Shown: piece after piece, positions 11,800 through 23,940 of the stretch
Position numbering within the stretch: position 1 is the stretch's first letter
Layout: every line of letters starts with the position of its first letter
Source of the DNA: Gymnorhina tibicen
Lineage: Eukaryota > Chordata > Aves > Passeriformes > Artamidae
NCBI GenBank assembly: GCA_013399875.1
Contig: VXAZ01005702.1
Location: 1,343,768-1,407,767, forward strand
DNA: 64,000 nucleotides
Reading direction: 5' to 3'
Program-made: the position numbers and the translations under genes
The notes under the pieces: model-generated
What the model saw: the letters and a program-made list of their open reading frames with translations, nothing else
The model's database searches: none
Told to the model about the DNA's origin: nothing

Positions 11800-13289
11800 A
11801 TTGCAGAAGTGTGGTGTGAAATCAGGAATAAGTTGAATAAGTTAGAAGACAAGAAGCTCTTCTGTTAGACACAAAGCCTTACTGAACATCCTGTTCAGCT
11901 GTTCAGGTTTTCAGTTAATAGAAATACACTTGTCTGTGCTCTTGAGTATTTTCGTCATCCATAAAGATGAAGAGATGCTTTGGAAGTCATCTCTTTGACA
12001 TGAGTCTGGCTTTTCTTTTACTCTGACTTCCAAATAAATAACCAGTTACTAAAGGGCAATGAAACCAATTATTACAAGTGACAAAATGAAATCTAGAGAA
12101 TATTAATAGTTGCTCATTCATTATTGATGATTTCTGAATATGCCATATTTTGTTAAAAATGTGGTAGCTTTTTTGGACATGATTTATTCTAAATAACTGT
12201 AGGTATTAGCTTCCTCAGTGGAATATTTTTCATGTTGCTCTTCTTACTAGCATATTTCTTTCCAGACTTTTCAAATATTCATTTAGAAATAATGACCAAA
12301 AAAAAAAATTAAAGAAGAATAGCTACCAGGTGGTTTCACTTGAGAAGAAGAAGGGAGAAAAACTCCTAAACCGGCTATTACTGAACTTCTTCAGTTAATT
12401 GGAAGATGTTAAAGTCATGCAATTTGGCTCTTGAAATACATGTGAAATAGTTACCAGAATGGTGTAAGTATTTCTAATTGCATTTTCTGAAAGTGGTTAG
12501 AGTAACAACAGCAAATTTTGTGAATTCTGAGTAAAAAATATATTTGAATAAGTATCTGGAGCATGTGGATTCAAGAACATGAATAGAAATTTCATTCTGT
12601 TGTTAAAAAGATTCACATCAAAAGATCTTTCCTTTTTTTATGGTTGACTACAAACTAGGTTCTCATTTTCATCCACAGTTTTCAGTACCTTTTAATTTGA
12701 AAATGTATATTTTAAGGTCCACAGAACACTTGGGAATCTCTTGGCTCCTTAAAATTCTCTCTTTTGTTTTCATATATCCTTGACAGATATTTGTTTTATT
12801 TTCCAAAATAAAGCTTAGCATATATAAGACAGAAAGAAATCAAAATACATACTATTAAGTATATTCTATATATTTTTACAGAAAAAAAACTGAGGTAAAA
12901 GCAAACGATTAAAACATACTTGAATAATCTTATGGCTGATATGAATAAACAAATCCCCCAGTCTTATGCATATACCGCAATTTTCTGTTCAGGAATACCT
13001 ATTGAAGACAAATAAATGGATTCTATGAACAGTTATAGATCCATTTGTTTAGTTTATTTCCACCATTTTCCGGGTTTTTTTACCCAGATGGGAAGATAAA
13101 AGTCATGTAGTTTGTAGCGTATTCTGAGGGGAGACAGGACCAGCTAGGAATAGGACACTGATCTCACTTTCCTTGGTAGAAGTCCTGCTTTTCTTATTTT
13201 TACACATTTTTTAAACCAAAATAGTAACATCACGAAAGCTAAAAAACTGTGTTTTTAAGGAATCACAATGCTTTTTCATTGCATAAATG
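11800..13289. other. Non-coding A+T-rich DNA, no feature seen
   Basis: Very A+T-rich sequence with several short A runs (for example at 12299-12308). I see no gene, repeat family or RNA structure I can support. Confidence 0.6.
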
Positions 13290-13363
13290 ACAAAAAAACC
13301 CAAACCAAAACAAACAAAAAAATAAAACCCCAAACAAACAAAAAACCCCAACCAAACCAAACC
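13290..13363 (+). repeat. A/C-rich simple tract
   Basis: Low-complexity run of A runs broken by C, CC, CCC and CCCC (AAAC, AAACC, AACCCC units). It resembles the tract at 11726-11799 about 1.5 kb upstream and has the same strand bias. Confidence 0.7.
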
Positions 13364-14557
13364 CTGCATTCAAGATTTAGTTTACTAATATTGCATTATA
13401 GTAAAATTATAATATCTTCAATGAACATCTAGACAGCAGAAATTATGATGAGGGAAGTGGGGGTGAGTTAAGAACTAATTTTCAATTTTAACAAGTCTAC
13501 CTATATAGTACAATTTATCTATTATTATCTTATATTTTTACACAAGAAGATGCTTATTTTTTTTTACTTTTTATTAAAGTCATTGCCATGGCATTGTGAC
13601 GTACATGTAACCATACATTTCAACCCGAATAGTGCTGCAAACTTGAGAAAAACTGTGAAAGTATGGATTCATGCTATAGCACTTGAGCCACTCCTACCCT
13701 GAGCCACTCTGGCATACTGCTACATTTGGCATTCTGCTTGAGACAGATTTTCAGCTTCTACTCTGTTGAAAAAACACACTCAAATGAGTTTTAGAGAAAT
13801 GTGTGATTAGAATCAGCAGTATACTGAGTTCTGTGCATTTTTAAGATAAATCAGCCCCCTACCACAGTGCTTCGTAGCCAAACCTTCGGTGTTTTACAAT
13901 AAATATATGTGGATTATTTATCAAGCCTTTTGGAAAAAAAAAAAACTGAAACAGCCTATCCTCAACACTGGGATTGATGTCTGCAATTATAAACAGTCAC
14001 AGCTTGATAATATACTAGTCTTGTATTTTCAATTTCATTTCTCATTGACAAAAGAGTAAATTATACCAATTTTCTTTGTCACCAAACATTCTCATTATGG
14101 GAAAAAGCCGCCTACAAAAAAATTATATTTCAACCTTACATATATATGTTAGAGGCAAATACTCTTCCAATATGAAGTTAGTTCACCCATGAAAACTTAT
14201 TTTCAACAATAAAAAAACCCCAGTAAAAATATAAAACAGTTGTAAGAAGGAACATTCAGGACACTCACAAAATATATGTGCACATTTGCCAAGTAATATG
14301 TGACATTTTAAGGTGGATTCATACACATGTTAATAAATTATTGTAAGATATGTATGTTCAGAATATAGTACTGTTTCCATTTGTTTAGAAGAGAGTAGTA
14401 AGTTCTTTAAAAAAAAAAACGAATTTTTTTTGTGGTTTATGACACTCAAAGAGGAAAAGCAAAACCTAAACCTAACACTAAAAATTAATATCCAGGTGAT
14501 CTTTAACTGTTCCCCTGCTGGACGAAGTGTAAAATATTACATTTTTCTTATGTTTTA
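13364..14557. other. Non-coding A+T-rich DNA, no feature seen
   Basis: Nothing recognisable beyond short homopolymer runs (A run near 13935-13946 and near 14410-14419). Confidence 0.6.
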
Positions 14558-14571
14558 CATATATATATATA
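14558..14571. repeat. (AT)n dinucleotide microsatellite, short
   Basis: About six AT units in A+T-rich surroundings. It is short and probably monomorphic or weakly polymorphic. Confidence 0.6.
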
Positions 14572-16629
14572 GCAAAATATTATCACAGATGAGAAAAGCT
14601 TTTTTTTCAGAGATAGGAGAAAATTAAAACTGTGTAGCAATTTGAAGATAAAACTGTCAGAGACAGTAGAAATTTTTAATACATTTCAGTGCACTTATTT
14701 ATAAACATGTTTAAAAGCACACACAGAAGAGCAAGTAGAGGAAGTTCTTTGTGCAAGCAACACCTGCTGTCTACTGTTCAGATGACTCCAAACACAGGCT
14801 ATTTTTGCAGAAGTGGAATTGACAATTAACTGTCTCCATACAGCTATCAGAAATCAGACACCAGAACTGGCTACTTTGTCTGTTTCTGGAAGCCTTTTTT
14901 TTCTTTGACTCAGATTTTCACATTGAGGTAGCATTACATGTGAGCAGAATGCTTCAAAATAAGCGTGCTGAAATCCAGGCCTGTCTTCACTGAACTTTCC
15001 TCCAAAATTCAAGGGAACTGGAATTCCACTAGAACTTGGGTCTTGCTTCTGTGGGAAAATGCCAAAAACTATGAATATTACACGTTTCTTTATAATTTCA
15101 GACCTAATAGATATAATTCATACTTCACCTGATGCCAAGGAAATCCATGATCAGTCCAACCTCATTGATTTTTTTGAATTTCCATTAAATTCACAAAAAA
15201 ATCACGTTATTAAATTCCATTAAATTCACAAATTAGTAGGTTTTATATATTCAATATGGGAAGAAAAAGGGGGAAAATACACATATAAATCTTCTCCTGT
15301 TGACTTAGCTTTAATGGAAATGTATTTATGTCACCATAAAAGTAACAAATACTTTGCTGAAACAATTTCTGTGAAAAATGAAAATTAGAAACAATTATGT
15401 GGTTCTTTTTTTCAATCAGTGCTTATTAATTGGCATTAATAGAAATTTTGTGCACACTAAGAATAGTGATTAAATCCCTACACAAAGTAATGGCGGCAGA
15501 GCTTAGCAATAAAAGCAGTTTTAAATGAAAACTTGAAGAATATTAGTCCTACATGGAATGGTTATTAAAAGTGTGTTAAGAAAAATATCTGTATATTTTT
15601 CCACTGATTATAAGACAATAAAATGACAAAAATAAACCGAAAAATTGTTTTTTCTCTCAAATAGCAACAGACTTTTCTTGAAGACAAAGAAGTATATTTT
15701 AAATAATTAAGAGCGAACTATAAATCTAAGTATCAGCAAAAATCTGCTCAGTAGCAAAAGAAAGTCAGAGTCAAACAACACAAAGCTGCTCCTTTTGTAG
15801 ACTGTTCTTCAGCAGCATTTTTTTCCTTTATGTTACAGTTGCTTTGGTGATCTAGCTCTGTAGTTTCGTGGGAAACCTCTCATCCTACCACTCCTGCTTT
15901 CCCCTTCACTTTTCAAAAATAAGAAGAAAATTAGGAAAGAAATACATCTGTAAGCCCTTTGCTTTTCTTCTGACCCAGGTCACTAATTTGGTAATTTTCT
16001 ATCTGTATCCTTTGCACTTTATTATTAGCATCAAGCATGTTCATATATAATGGCGTTTTCAAGGCCAGATCTGCAGCACACGCAGTTTTTGTTCTTAGGC
16101 CTGCTAATTAGAAAACTTCTGGGAAAATGAAACTGATGATTTACAGTATTATGGAGTAAAATTTCTAAATTTTTATGGTGGCACTGCTGTGTAAAACCCA
16201 GTGACATCTGTGGGGTTAATAGTCCTTGATGTAAGTCATAGGGGAAGCCCTTACTGCTTCTCAGCAGAAAGATAAAGTCCTGCCCAGTACGGGGTAACAA
16301 ATGTGTATCATGGGTGGGGCAGCCCAGGAATTTCTTTTGGACAGAGCAGGAGAATGCAACTTTGTCTTCTCACAAAATCACTGCTTCACCCTGGAAGAGA
16401 CACAATTAATGATTTCGTAAGTTTCGGTTTCTTAACCCACTGCACACTGCATAGCACTGCAGTTGCTTTTGCTCAGACCTAAAAATCCCCTAAACTCTGG
16501 AAAGCATTCATTTGCTAGATTTCAGGATGAGATTAATGCCTGTGAACAGGCAGTTCCAGAGGAAAGCATGGCTTAGCTAAGCAGTACCTTGTTCTCTAGG
16601 TTATTACAGCTTCTTTTGCAGCTGTTAGT
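14572..16629. other. Non-coding A+T-rich DNA with a local duplication
   Basis: No gene seen. A 16-bp motif 'ccattaaattcacaaa' is present twice at about 15182-15197 and 15217-15232, a 35-bp local duplication. The remainder shows no family I can name. Confidence 0.55.
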
Positions 16630-16800
16630 ATCTGTGTAGCACTTCTCATCCTAAAAAGATTGAAAATATACAGACAATAATTAATCTTCCCTGAACAGCT
16701 ATGAGGTAAGAAAACATTGTTAATCCTATCTCATGAATGGGAAAACTGAACAGCTGGGTATTCCCAGTCATATTGAAGTTGGTAAGATGCAATTTCACCT
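16630..16800 (-). repeat. MIR-type SINE relic
   Basis: Reverse-complement MIR-like text. The clearest part is 'gctatgaggtaagaaaac' and 'taatcctatctcatgaatg' followed by 'ggaaaactgaacagctggg' (about 16698-16760). It corresponds to the MIR segment that on the sense strand reads through 'cctcagtttcctcatctgtaaaatgggg' and 'cctacctcatag'. The upstream 'gtagcacttctcatcc' fits the far end of the same element. Diverged, as expected for a family active before birds and mammals split. Confidence 0.55.
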
Positions 16801-19800
16801 ATGGAATTTGAAAGGTTTGTTTACATGCGATGTTTGCATCACTTTCACCATATGAACTACCAGCTCCTAGGTGGGTATAGGTGAACTGGTATAGAAACAT
16901 TTCTGCTAGAATAGCTTATTCTCATTTGATTACTGTGGCAAAAGAACTGTGATAGTAATACATCAGAATCCATTCCACTATCTGTACTGATTACACTGTT
17001 CTTTGGTTAGGAAGAAATTGGTACTCAACTGTAATAATTTTCTAAATGTAGAGCCATATGTAGGCATGATCCTTAAGCAAAAAAAAAAACCCAAAACAAA
17101 ACATAGCAATGAAAATGTTAGACAGCTTTCATACTCTCTTGTCTCTACTACTTTATTGCTTTCAATCTAACACTATTTTGTTATAATGTGTGCTGTGTCT
17201 CACTGTGTCTGCACTCTTATACATCTTGGAATAAGCAGGTAAGGACACAACCAGCTGAGTCAGCTTCATGCAACTGCTTTGACTGTCATTGTGTTTGAAC
17301 AAGCAATCTGTGCTGGTGGGTGGAAAATACACTTGGGGATTCTGTTTCCCTAGTCTCAAGTAACCAGAAAATAGAGGCCGTGAGCTACCTCCAAGTTGCA
17401 AGTAACAGTTCCAATTGCAAATACTGTGTTTTGGGGAACTATGGGTATCTCTAAACTGTCCATATAAGCGTTACACAAGAGCTAGAAAAAGACCAGGAAG
17501 GACTGTAATACATGCTTTAGTTCAGCCTGCAAGGACAAGGCAGCCCTGGCAATATATTTTAGAGCAACTCTCCTGCTTGCTCATATTATTCCCAAATTAC
17601 AAAGGAGAGGAGTAGCCTTCTGTATGGAATATGACTCCTTTGCTTTTGAATAGCCTTGATATCAGCGAAGTATTTCTTGGTAAGTTGAAGGTGGCACACT
17701 TTTATACTGCAACTAGTTTGCAGCTCATACGGATACCTCAGCATGATGATGGACTCCTCTAGACCCATCCAAACCAAGTCCAGCTTCCTAATACACTGTG
17801 CCTGTACTCTGCCTTTTGATGGGAATCCAACCAGGGGAGGCAAGAGACATGCATTTGGGATACTTCCAGACCTTGCCCTGGCATGGAATCATGCACTGAT
17901 GTTCCACAGTTTGAATATAAACCTAATGGCCCAGGATCCAGCAAAATATCTAAACCCCGCACTGAAAAAGTCACAGTTCCACATGGCTCCACAGTTGGCA
18001 GGTAGTTTCAAAAGCCTCAGTGCTGAAGGAAAATTCCTTCTAAATGAAACCATTTTCCTAGGAAAAGCTACACCTACCTAGTTCTACCATCTTGTCATCT
18101 TGCTATATGTCAGTGTTATTGCAATTTTATTATTAGAACAGCATGAAAAAGTAAAATTTAGTTTCAAAGCAAAGAATATTATTAAAAGGTTCCTAGGTAT
18201 ATATTTTTAACTCTGAATAGACAACTAAATGAAGAACTATGTCCAGTTTCCGCTACCTCATTTGAAAATTTAATTTTGCTTGGATATTGATTTTGTCAGA
18301 GTTCGAGTTCTACTGTGGTAATAACAGAGGATATCACAAATGAGAACTACTTTTCTCTTACTCTTAAGCATTTCCATTAATCATTCTGTTCTCTAGTAGC
18401 ATGAATATTTAGTGGTCTGAAGCATTTTTAAGACACTGACATGTCTGAAAACTGTTATAAACTTTAACTTTTAAACAGTAATGATATTCAAGATGAAGAT
18501 TGCTCACGACAAGAAGATAAAGAACATTCATGACAAGTTCTCCTTGAAGAACAGCCACCTTTGATAGAACAAATTTCTCTGCCCTTTTCCAGTATTTGAA
18601 TTACATGTTGCTTTTACTTTTTGTCATAGCTGGATGTCAACCAGTTGGCTGCCTCCCAGTTTCTGTTAGCAGCTTTCTGTATTTTGTTAAGTCAGTTTCT
18701 CAGCAAAATATCCTGGATGATTGAATCCTCATCAGAAAGGAGGAAAAAAAAGTATATTTCAAATAATCCAGATCCCCCTTTGTAAAGTAAAGCAGCTCAT
18801 GTTCTGCTAATCAGGACAGCACAGTGCAATAACAGATGCTTTTCTACCACTTTGCTTACTGAACATCAGATATTGCCTCAAGCTCAGCTTCAGAGAGATA
18901 AATAGAGCAGGAAGAATTCCAATAGCAAGGCTGTAGCAAGACAAGATTGGTTAAACTTTGTGGTAGTGGGACTGGAAACAGAAAGGTGGCCTTTAACCTC
19001 AATTTTCTGCTAAAATGGGTCGTCAGTTGCTCACATCTGCATGGAGCTAATGGACAGATACAAAAGCAAGTTAAGAAGCCAATAACAGCAACATCTGCCT
19101 TTTCTGCTCTCAAATCCAGATGTGAGGTAAATTAACCTTTTTAATTATTTTGCATTTGTACACTAAACATCATTTTAAAAAGTAGAGAATGTATCTTTCA
19201 TGTGTCTTCCATGAAACATGAAATAAATAGCTTGCTTTGGAAATTAATTGGGCTCATCCAGACTTATGAAATAGTCCCGTTCCAAAGACTTTTTTTTCCA
19301 CCTTTTTTTCCCATTTTCTGGCCCGTTTTATTTTTAAATGTTACCTTTAATGAATGCAAGAACAAAGAACAACATAGAAAGATGAAATAAACTTATCTAA
19401 GGCTGTAAAAAGATCTACCCAACTACAAAGTTCAAGCCCTAGAATTTATCCTGTTCCAAGGAGGCTTGTTTAGATCTCTATGCTGCATAGAATTGTTACC
19501 TTAATGCAAGACCATTACAGTCTTTCTTTTTCATGTATTTTCTTCCTCAAAATGGATTGTTTCCAGTTGTTTGTATATGTGTACTGAGGCAGCCAAGTTT
19601 GCTCGATCTGACTTTTAGACAGTTGTTAAATATATGATGCCCTCCTTCCCACTAAAAAGCAGTAGTTAGAAGAAAGAAATATGCTTATTTCAAGATTCAT
19701 AGCGATATCAGACTGCACATTCCAGGAACTATTTAGCTTTTTGATAGCACTTTCATCCTCCTCTGAGTTTTTCCTAGAATAATAAAATGCAGTTAAATTA

Positions 19801-20139
19801 CAAGGCACATCTGAAAATCCAGAGTTCAAAAAATATATGTCCCATTTATATAGTAAACTAGCATTATAAAATTATTCTGATTTTCTTTTTTAAATCCAGA
19901 AAACCGCATCAGCACTAAAGAAGTGCCTTTTAGAAGGCAGCCCAAATTTTTCACTTTTTCACTTTTTCACACCACCAGTATTCTTCCTATTGGTGAGGAA
20001 GTCAATGAGATTTCAGCACTCCAGACTTCTGAAATTCAAAGGGATTTTTAATCTATTAGTTGAAGGCTGCAACGCTTTGATCCTGAAAATTTATATAGCA
20101 ATAAAATATCTTACCCATCCATCAAAACTGTCTACTTTT
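16801..20139. other. Non-coding DNA with small simple repeats
   Basis: No supported gene. It contains an A-rich run at about 17080-17104 and a three-copy 8-bp unit (TTTTTCAC) at about 19946-19970. A frame open for 112 codons at 17743-18081 gives a protein I do not recognise, and it is overlapped by an open frame on the other strand, so I do not call it a gene. Confidence 0.55.
19946..19970 (+). repeat. Three-copy 8-bp tandem repeat (TTTTTCAC)
   Basis: Three perfect head-to-tail copies of an 8-bp unit. Small tandem array with no other context. Confidence 0.75.
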
Positions 20140-20275
20140 CATAGAATCATAGAATGGCATAAGTTGGAAGTGACCCTAAACATCATCCAGCTCTAACCAC
20201 CCTGCCAGAGTCAGAGAAACCTTCCACTATGTAAGGTTGCTCAAAGCCCTATCCAACCTGGCCTTAAGCTTGTTT
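20140..20275 (-). mobile_element. CR1 LINE, 3' fragment
   Basis: It begins with the reverse complement of the CR1 terminal octamers ('catagaatcatagaatgg', 20140-20157) and continues with the typical avian CR1 3' region: 'aagttggaagtgacc', 'catcatccagctc', 'ccctgccag', 'ggttgctcaaagccc', 'atccaacctggcctta'. Orientation is minus because the 3'-terminal octamers lie at the left. Only about 135 bp of 3' end is kept, so the copy is strongly 5'-truncated and has no coding capacity. Confidence 0.92.
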
Positions 20276-21695
20276 TCTCATCTCCAATGTCAAAATTTTT
20301 ATTCCCAAACCCATTTGAAAATCTTTCCACCCTTCACCTGAGTGACATTCAGAAATAGAGGAAGATGTTTGTTGTTTTGAGTTTCTATTTTCTTTGTTTG
20401 GGTGTTTTGGTTTTGGTAGTTTGGTGCGGGTTTTTTGCAGGGGAGGAAGTTGATTTTTAGAGAAATGCAGAACCATTCACAAAATAAGAAAATAATTCCT
20501 AGTAATCTGGGTACGTCTGTGGAATAGATATATCAAAGTGGTAGCATTGCAGATCAGAAAAGAAGATTTTTTTGAGAAAAAGACTTCATGTTGAGTAAAA
20601 CATGCAAGCAGCAATCCTACAAATATATTTAGTAGTTATGCAGAAACAAGTCTATCTAACTGATGTCCTACTAATGGATGGGAAAAAACCTCTTGAAAAT
20701 ATTTAGCATTGAGTTCACATTATTCTTACACCTGTAACCCCATTGTGCAATTACTGCAAATTATAAGACATAGATAATTATATAAATTTTAAAATATAGA
20801 CCATATATTAAATTAAAATTTCTTTCTTCTAATACAGACATACATGGTAGAAATTTTTTCATTTGAATTGATCATTCCAGGTTTTCCTTGATAAACAGAA
20901 CGTCCTGAAGTTTCCTAGAGAGTGTCAATGTAAAGAGGTGAAATGTTTATAGTGTCTTGGCTGGCTATTCTCTGTCCCTGGAAAATTTATAAGCCAAGTT
21001 CCTTATAACACCAGGATATTACTGTGTGCAAAAGACAGTGAGAGGGAGACCAAGCGAGCCATCATTCTTGATTAATTTTTTTTTTTCTTTAAATAAATCT
21101 ATTTAGGAATGAAAGAAGCTTTAGCTCCTTCTAGGTCCTTGGTGGGTAAGAGAGAACCAGCACAGTCAGCAGGTATGAAAAATCAGATACAGGGAGGGAC
21201 ACATCTCTCTCTCTACGGTGGATGAAGAGCAGTAGATGCTTCTCTATTTCCAGCTTGAAGAAGGACAGCAAGGCCTGTCTTGCTATCTGTGTTCCCCTTA
21301 GTTCTAGTACATGGAATATTTTATGTGATACAAGTTTTTCTTAGATTTCTCTGGAGTAGTAGTGGTCCTCACTAGCCCTCCTCTGGAGCAAAGCCTAACA
21401 GTGTGAATTTGTAGTGCCTGTTTTCAGGTACTGCACAATGAACACCTGAATTCACAGAAAACCCCAAAATATCAGAATAACCATAGACTTCATACAAGAC
21501 ACATGGCAGTATAAACATTTATTCTTATGGCCGCTTGTGAGGGAATGACAAATGTTAAGATGAAAATGTCTCAGCGTTGTTTGAACTCTATTTTGAACTG
21601 TTGCTTAGAAATCTGTTTTACCGCAAGGACTAACATTAAGCGTTTCAGCTGCCACTTCTGCGTTCAGAAAAGCACTGGAGAAGCGGCATTTGACC
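20276..21695. other. Non-coding A+T-rich DNA
   Basis: A GT-rich simple stretch lies at about 20396-20440. A small acceptor/donor-like pair near 21103-21148 brackets about 40 bp but is weak. No gene or repeat family recognised. Confidence 0.55.
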
Positions 21696-22195
21696 TGTGG
21701 CAGCAGACATGAAAAAGAAAATTCTGGGATCCATGGTCAGCAGGGCGAGGAGGATGGAGAGAGGCTCTGTTGCTGGGTGGTTCTGCTCCTAGGAAAATTA
21801 CTTTGGACAATCCTGTTGAGGGCAGAGAGAGGCTCTGCTGCTAGGAAGATATCTTTGGGCAACCCCTCCCCCAAGAACTAATCATTTCTTCAGATGACCT
21901 GACTGTGGGAGGGGCTATGCTGTATATAAGGAATTATGAACTGCATCACCTGTCAACCTCCTGCCCTGTTTATGCACCAGCTGCCCACTGATTGATCAAA
22001 TTGGACCAATGGGACACTGTTGGATCCATGGTGGTAACTCTCTCCTTCTCTCTCTCTCTCCCAGCTCTCCATAATATTGCTTCTTTTCCTTCCTTTATCT
22101 CTACATTTCCTATATCTGTTGCTAGGGCAAATTTCCGTATTAATAGACTGTTTGTGGGTGTAACATCGACCTCATTTGTGTCTAATTTTGCCACA
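21696..22195 (+). mobile_element. Probable endogenous-retrovirus solo LTR
   Basis: A 500-bp block starts TGTGGCA (21696) and ends TGCCACA (22195), a perfect 7-bp terminal inverted repeat of the TG...CA type found on LTRs. Inside are a TATA box (tatataag, 21923-21930) after a G-rich 'gtgggaggggc' stretch, a pyrimidine-rich (TC)n run (about 22036-22066), and a U5-like segment 'tttgtgggtgtaacatc' near the right end. The left third has a diverged tandem duplication: units starting 'gagagaggctctg' near 21756 and 21824. No target-site duplication is visible (tgacc versus ggaat), and no gag, pol or env text flanks it. It is therefore either a decayed solo LTR or one whose exact ends differ from those given. 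Family not identified. Confidence 0.6.
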
Positions 22196-23920
22196 GGAAT
22201 CATTAGAACCTCCCCGGTCCTCTCCAGAGTGGAATACAGACACCACTATAAATAGCAAATAAAGGTACATATTTAAATGGTTTTGGATAATCAAGCAAAC
22301 TAAAAACAAAGTCCAGAATACTTTCCTGTATTGTTAATAATATGGTGCCTATTTTAATTTTCAAGACAGTAGTTCTTTATATACTGGTACTGTAAGCTTC
22401 AGTCCCTTTCCTTTTAAAAACTCAAATCAGGAACCATCACAATCAGTAAGAATGATACTTACACTCATATAAAGCCATCACTGCCTTTGCAGGGGATTTT
22501 TTTTCTGTGTTCTTGGGGGTTGCTTTTCCCCAAGGAGGTAATTGGTTCAGGCTGCTTTGCCTTTTGCCACTGACTTCACCTCCAGGTTAAAAACTAGGGC
22601 TCTAGAACTTGATCAGGTTTCACTGCTATGGTGTTGCTCTGCTGCTGGGAGACAGCAGAGTAGTCCTGATGCTTGAGAGAGCAGTCGCCTCTCCAGGGAA
22701 CTTACGCTTTTCCTTTATGCACAGAAGACTGAAGTGAGAAGAGAAAGCCTATGAAGAAAAAACTCTATCTGTCTTTCCTTTCTGCAGCATTTGAGGGATT
22801 GCACTGATAAACAAATTGTGAGGAAGATAAATTATAAAAAGGTGGTAACATACCAACAGCTCATTCCAAATTTAGGCACAAACTCAGAATAAATATTATC
22901 GGGGGGAAGCAGATATGATTTTATGGCAGTTAAGGAGGAAGGAATATGGGCAAGACAGAAATAGTCCTGGAACAGCATAGTAACTCAGTCTCAGTTAAGG
23001 TACGTGCTATCAGAAACTTCGTCACGGCTTGACTATTCCATCAAGAGGCAGGGAGAACACGTAGGCACCCTCTCACTTCAATTCCAAACAGGTTCCCCTA
23101 AGAGTTTTAGCACAGTTGGAAAGTCTGAGATACCACTGCTATGGAAAGAGTAAAAGTCCTCTTTTTCTGCTCTGTATCATAACAGACGATAAAAAAAAAA
23201 AACAATAAAATTAAAATAAATTAATATTTTCAGCCACTGTAAAATATTTGCAACATAAAATACATTTTTAATTTCTCATCAGCATAGATTTTTCTTTTTT
23301 TAAAATTTTTTTGGTAAAATATAGTTCATGTTTCATTCAGAAATTAGATGAAACACAAAAAGCACTCAAGAGGAGAGTACAAATGTAAGAGATTAATATG
23401 GAAAGATGTTTTACTCATTTTGGATATTTTCCTTTGTATATTCACTATAAACTTTAGGAAATAATATCTCTCATATCTCTCAGTTAGATCCACCATACTG
23501 CATAATCCTTCTTCTGTGGTGTCTAGAGTGTACTTAGATGTTGCACTAGGAAAACATTAAGCTCCAAGTCATGATAAAACTATGATTTAAAAAAAATTAT
23601 GACTCCAGATGGGATTCTTTCCCCCTAATTTAAGTCATTCCAAAATTAGGAGTTTATGCCATTTTAGTCTTCAAAGCTTCTTTTTGCCTGGAGATAATCG
23701 TCTTGAGACTTGACTGGTGGAGGAATCTCAATAACTCAGGCAAGAAATGAAACTTTTAAACCACTAAACTTGATAAAATGAAGAAATATGAGAAAAAAAC
23801 CTTTGTATATTTTTATGGGGAATATATGATTTCAGAGGCCACTCCAGTAATTTAAAAAATGACAGAATTAAACAGATCAATGATCCAATGATGTAAGAAA
23901 TAATTAGCTACCAGAAACCT
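22196..23920. other. Non-coding DNA
   Basis: No gene found. An 8-bp perfect stem with an 8-nt loop occurs at 22637-22660 (ctctgctg/cagcagag); it is too short to call an RNA gene. Confidence 0.55.
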
Positions 23921-23921
23921 T

Positions 23922-23940
23922 AAAAAAAAAAAAAAAAAAA
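23922..23940 (+). repeat. Poly(A) run
   Basis: About 19 consecutive A. No retroposed gene copy is recognisable upstream. Confidence 0.8.

Noticed and set aside
11726..13363. A/C-rich tracts considered as telomere-like repeats
   Set aside because: They contain AAACCCC-like words but no regular TTAGGG/CCCTAA units.
17743..18081. 112-codon plus-strand frame
   Set aside because: Overlaps open frames on the other strand, has no recognised motif, and no convincing splice or promoter signals around it.
21103..21150. Small acceptor/donor-like pair around about 40 bp
   Set aside because: The pyrimidine tract is interrupted by A-rich sequence and the donor is only partly consensus; such pairs are frequent by chance.
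22637..22660. 8-bp perfect hairpin considered as an RNA gene
   Set aside because: Stem too short for a microRNA precursor and no tRNA or snoRNA boxes nearby.
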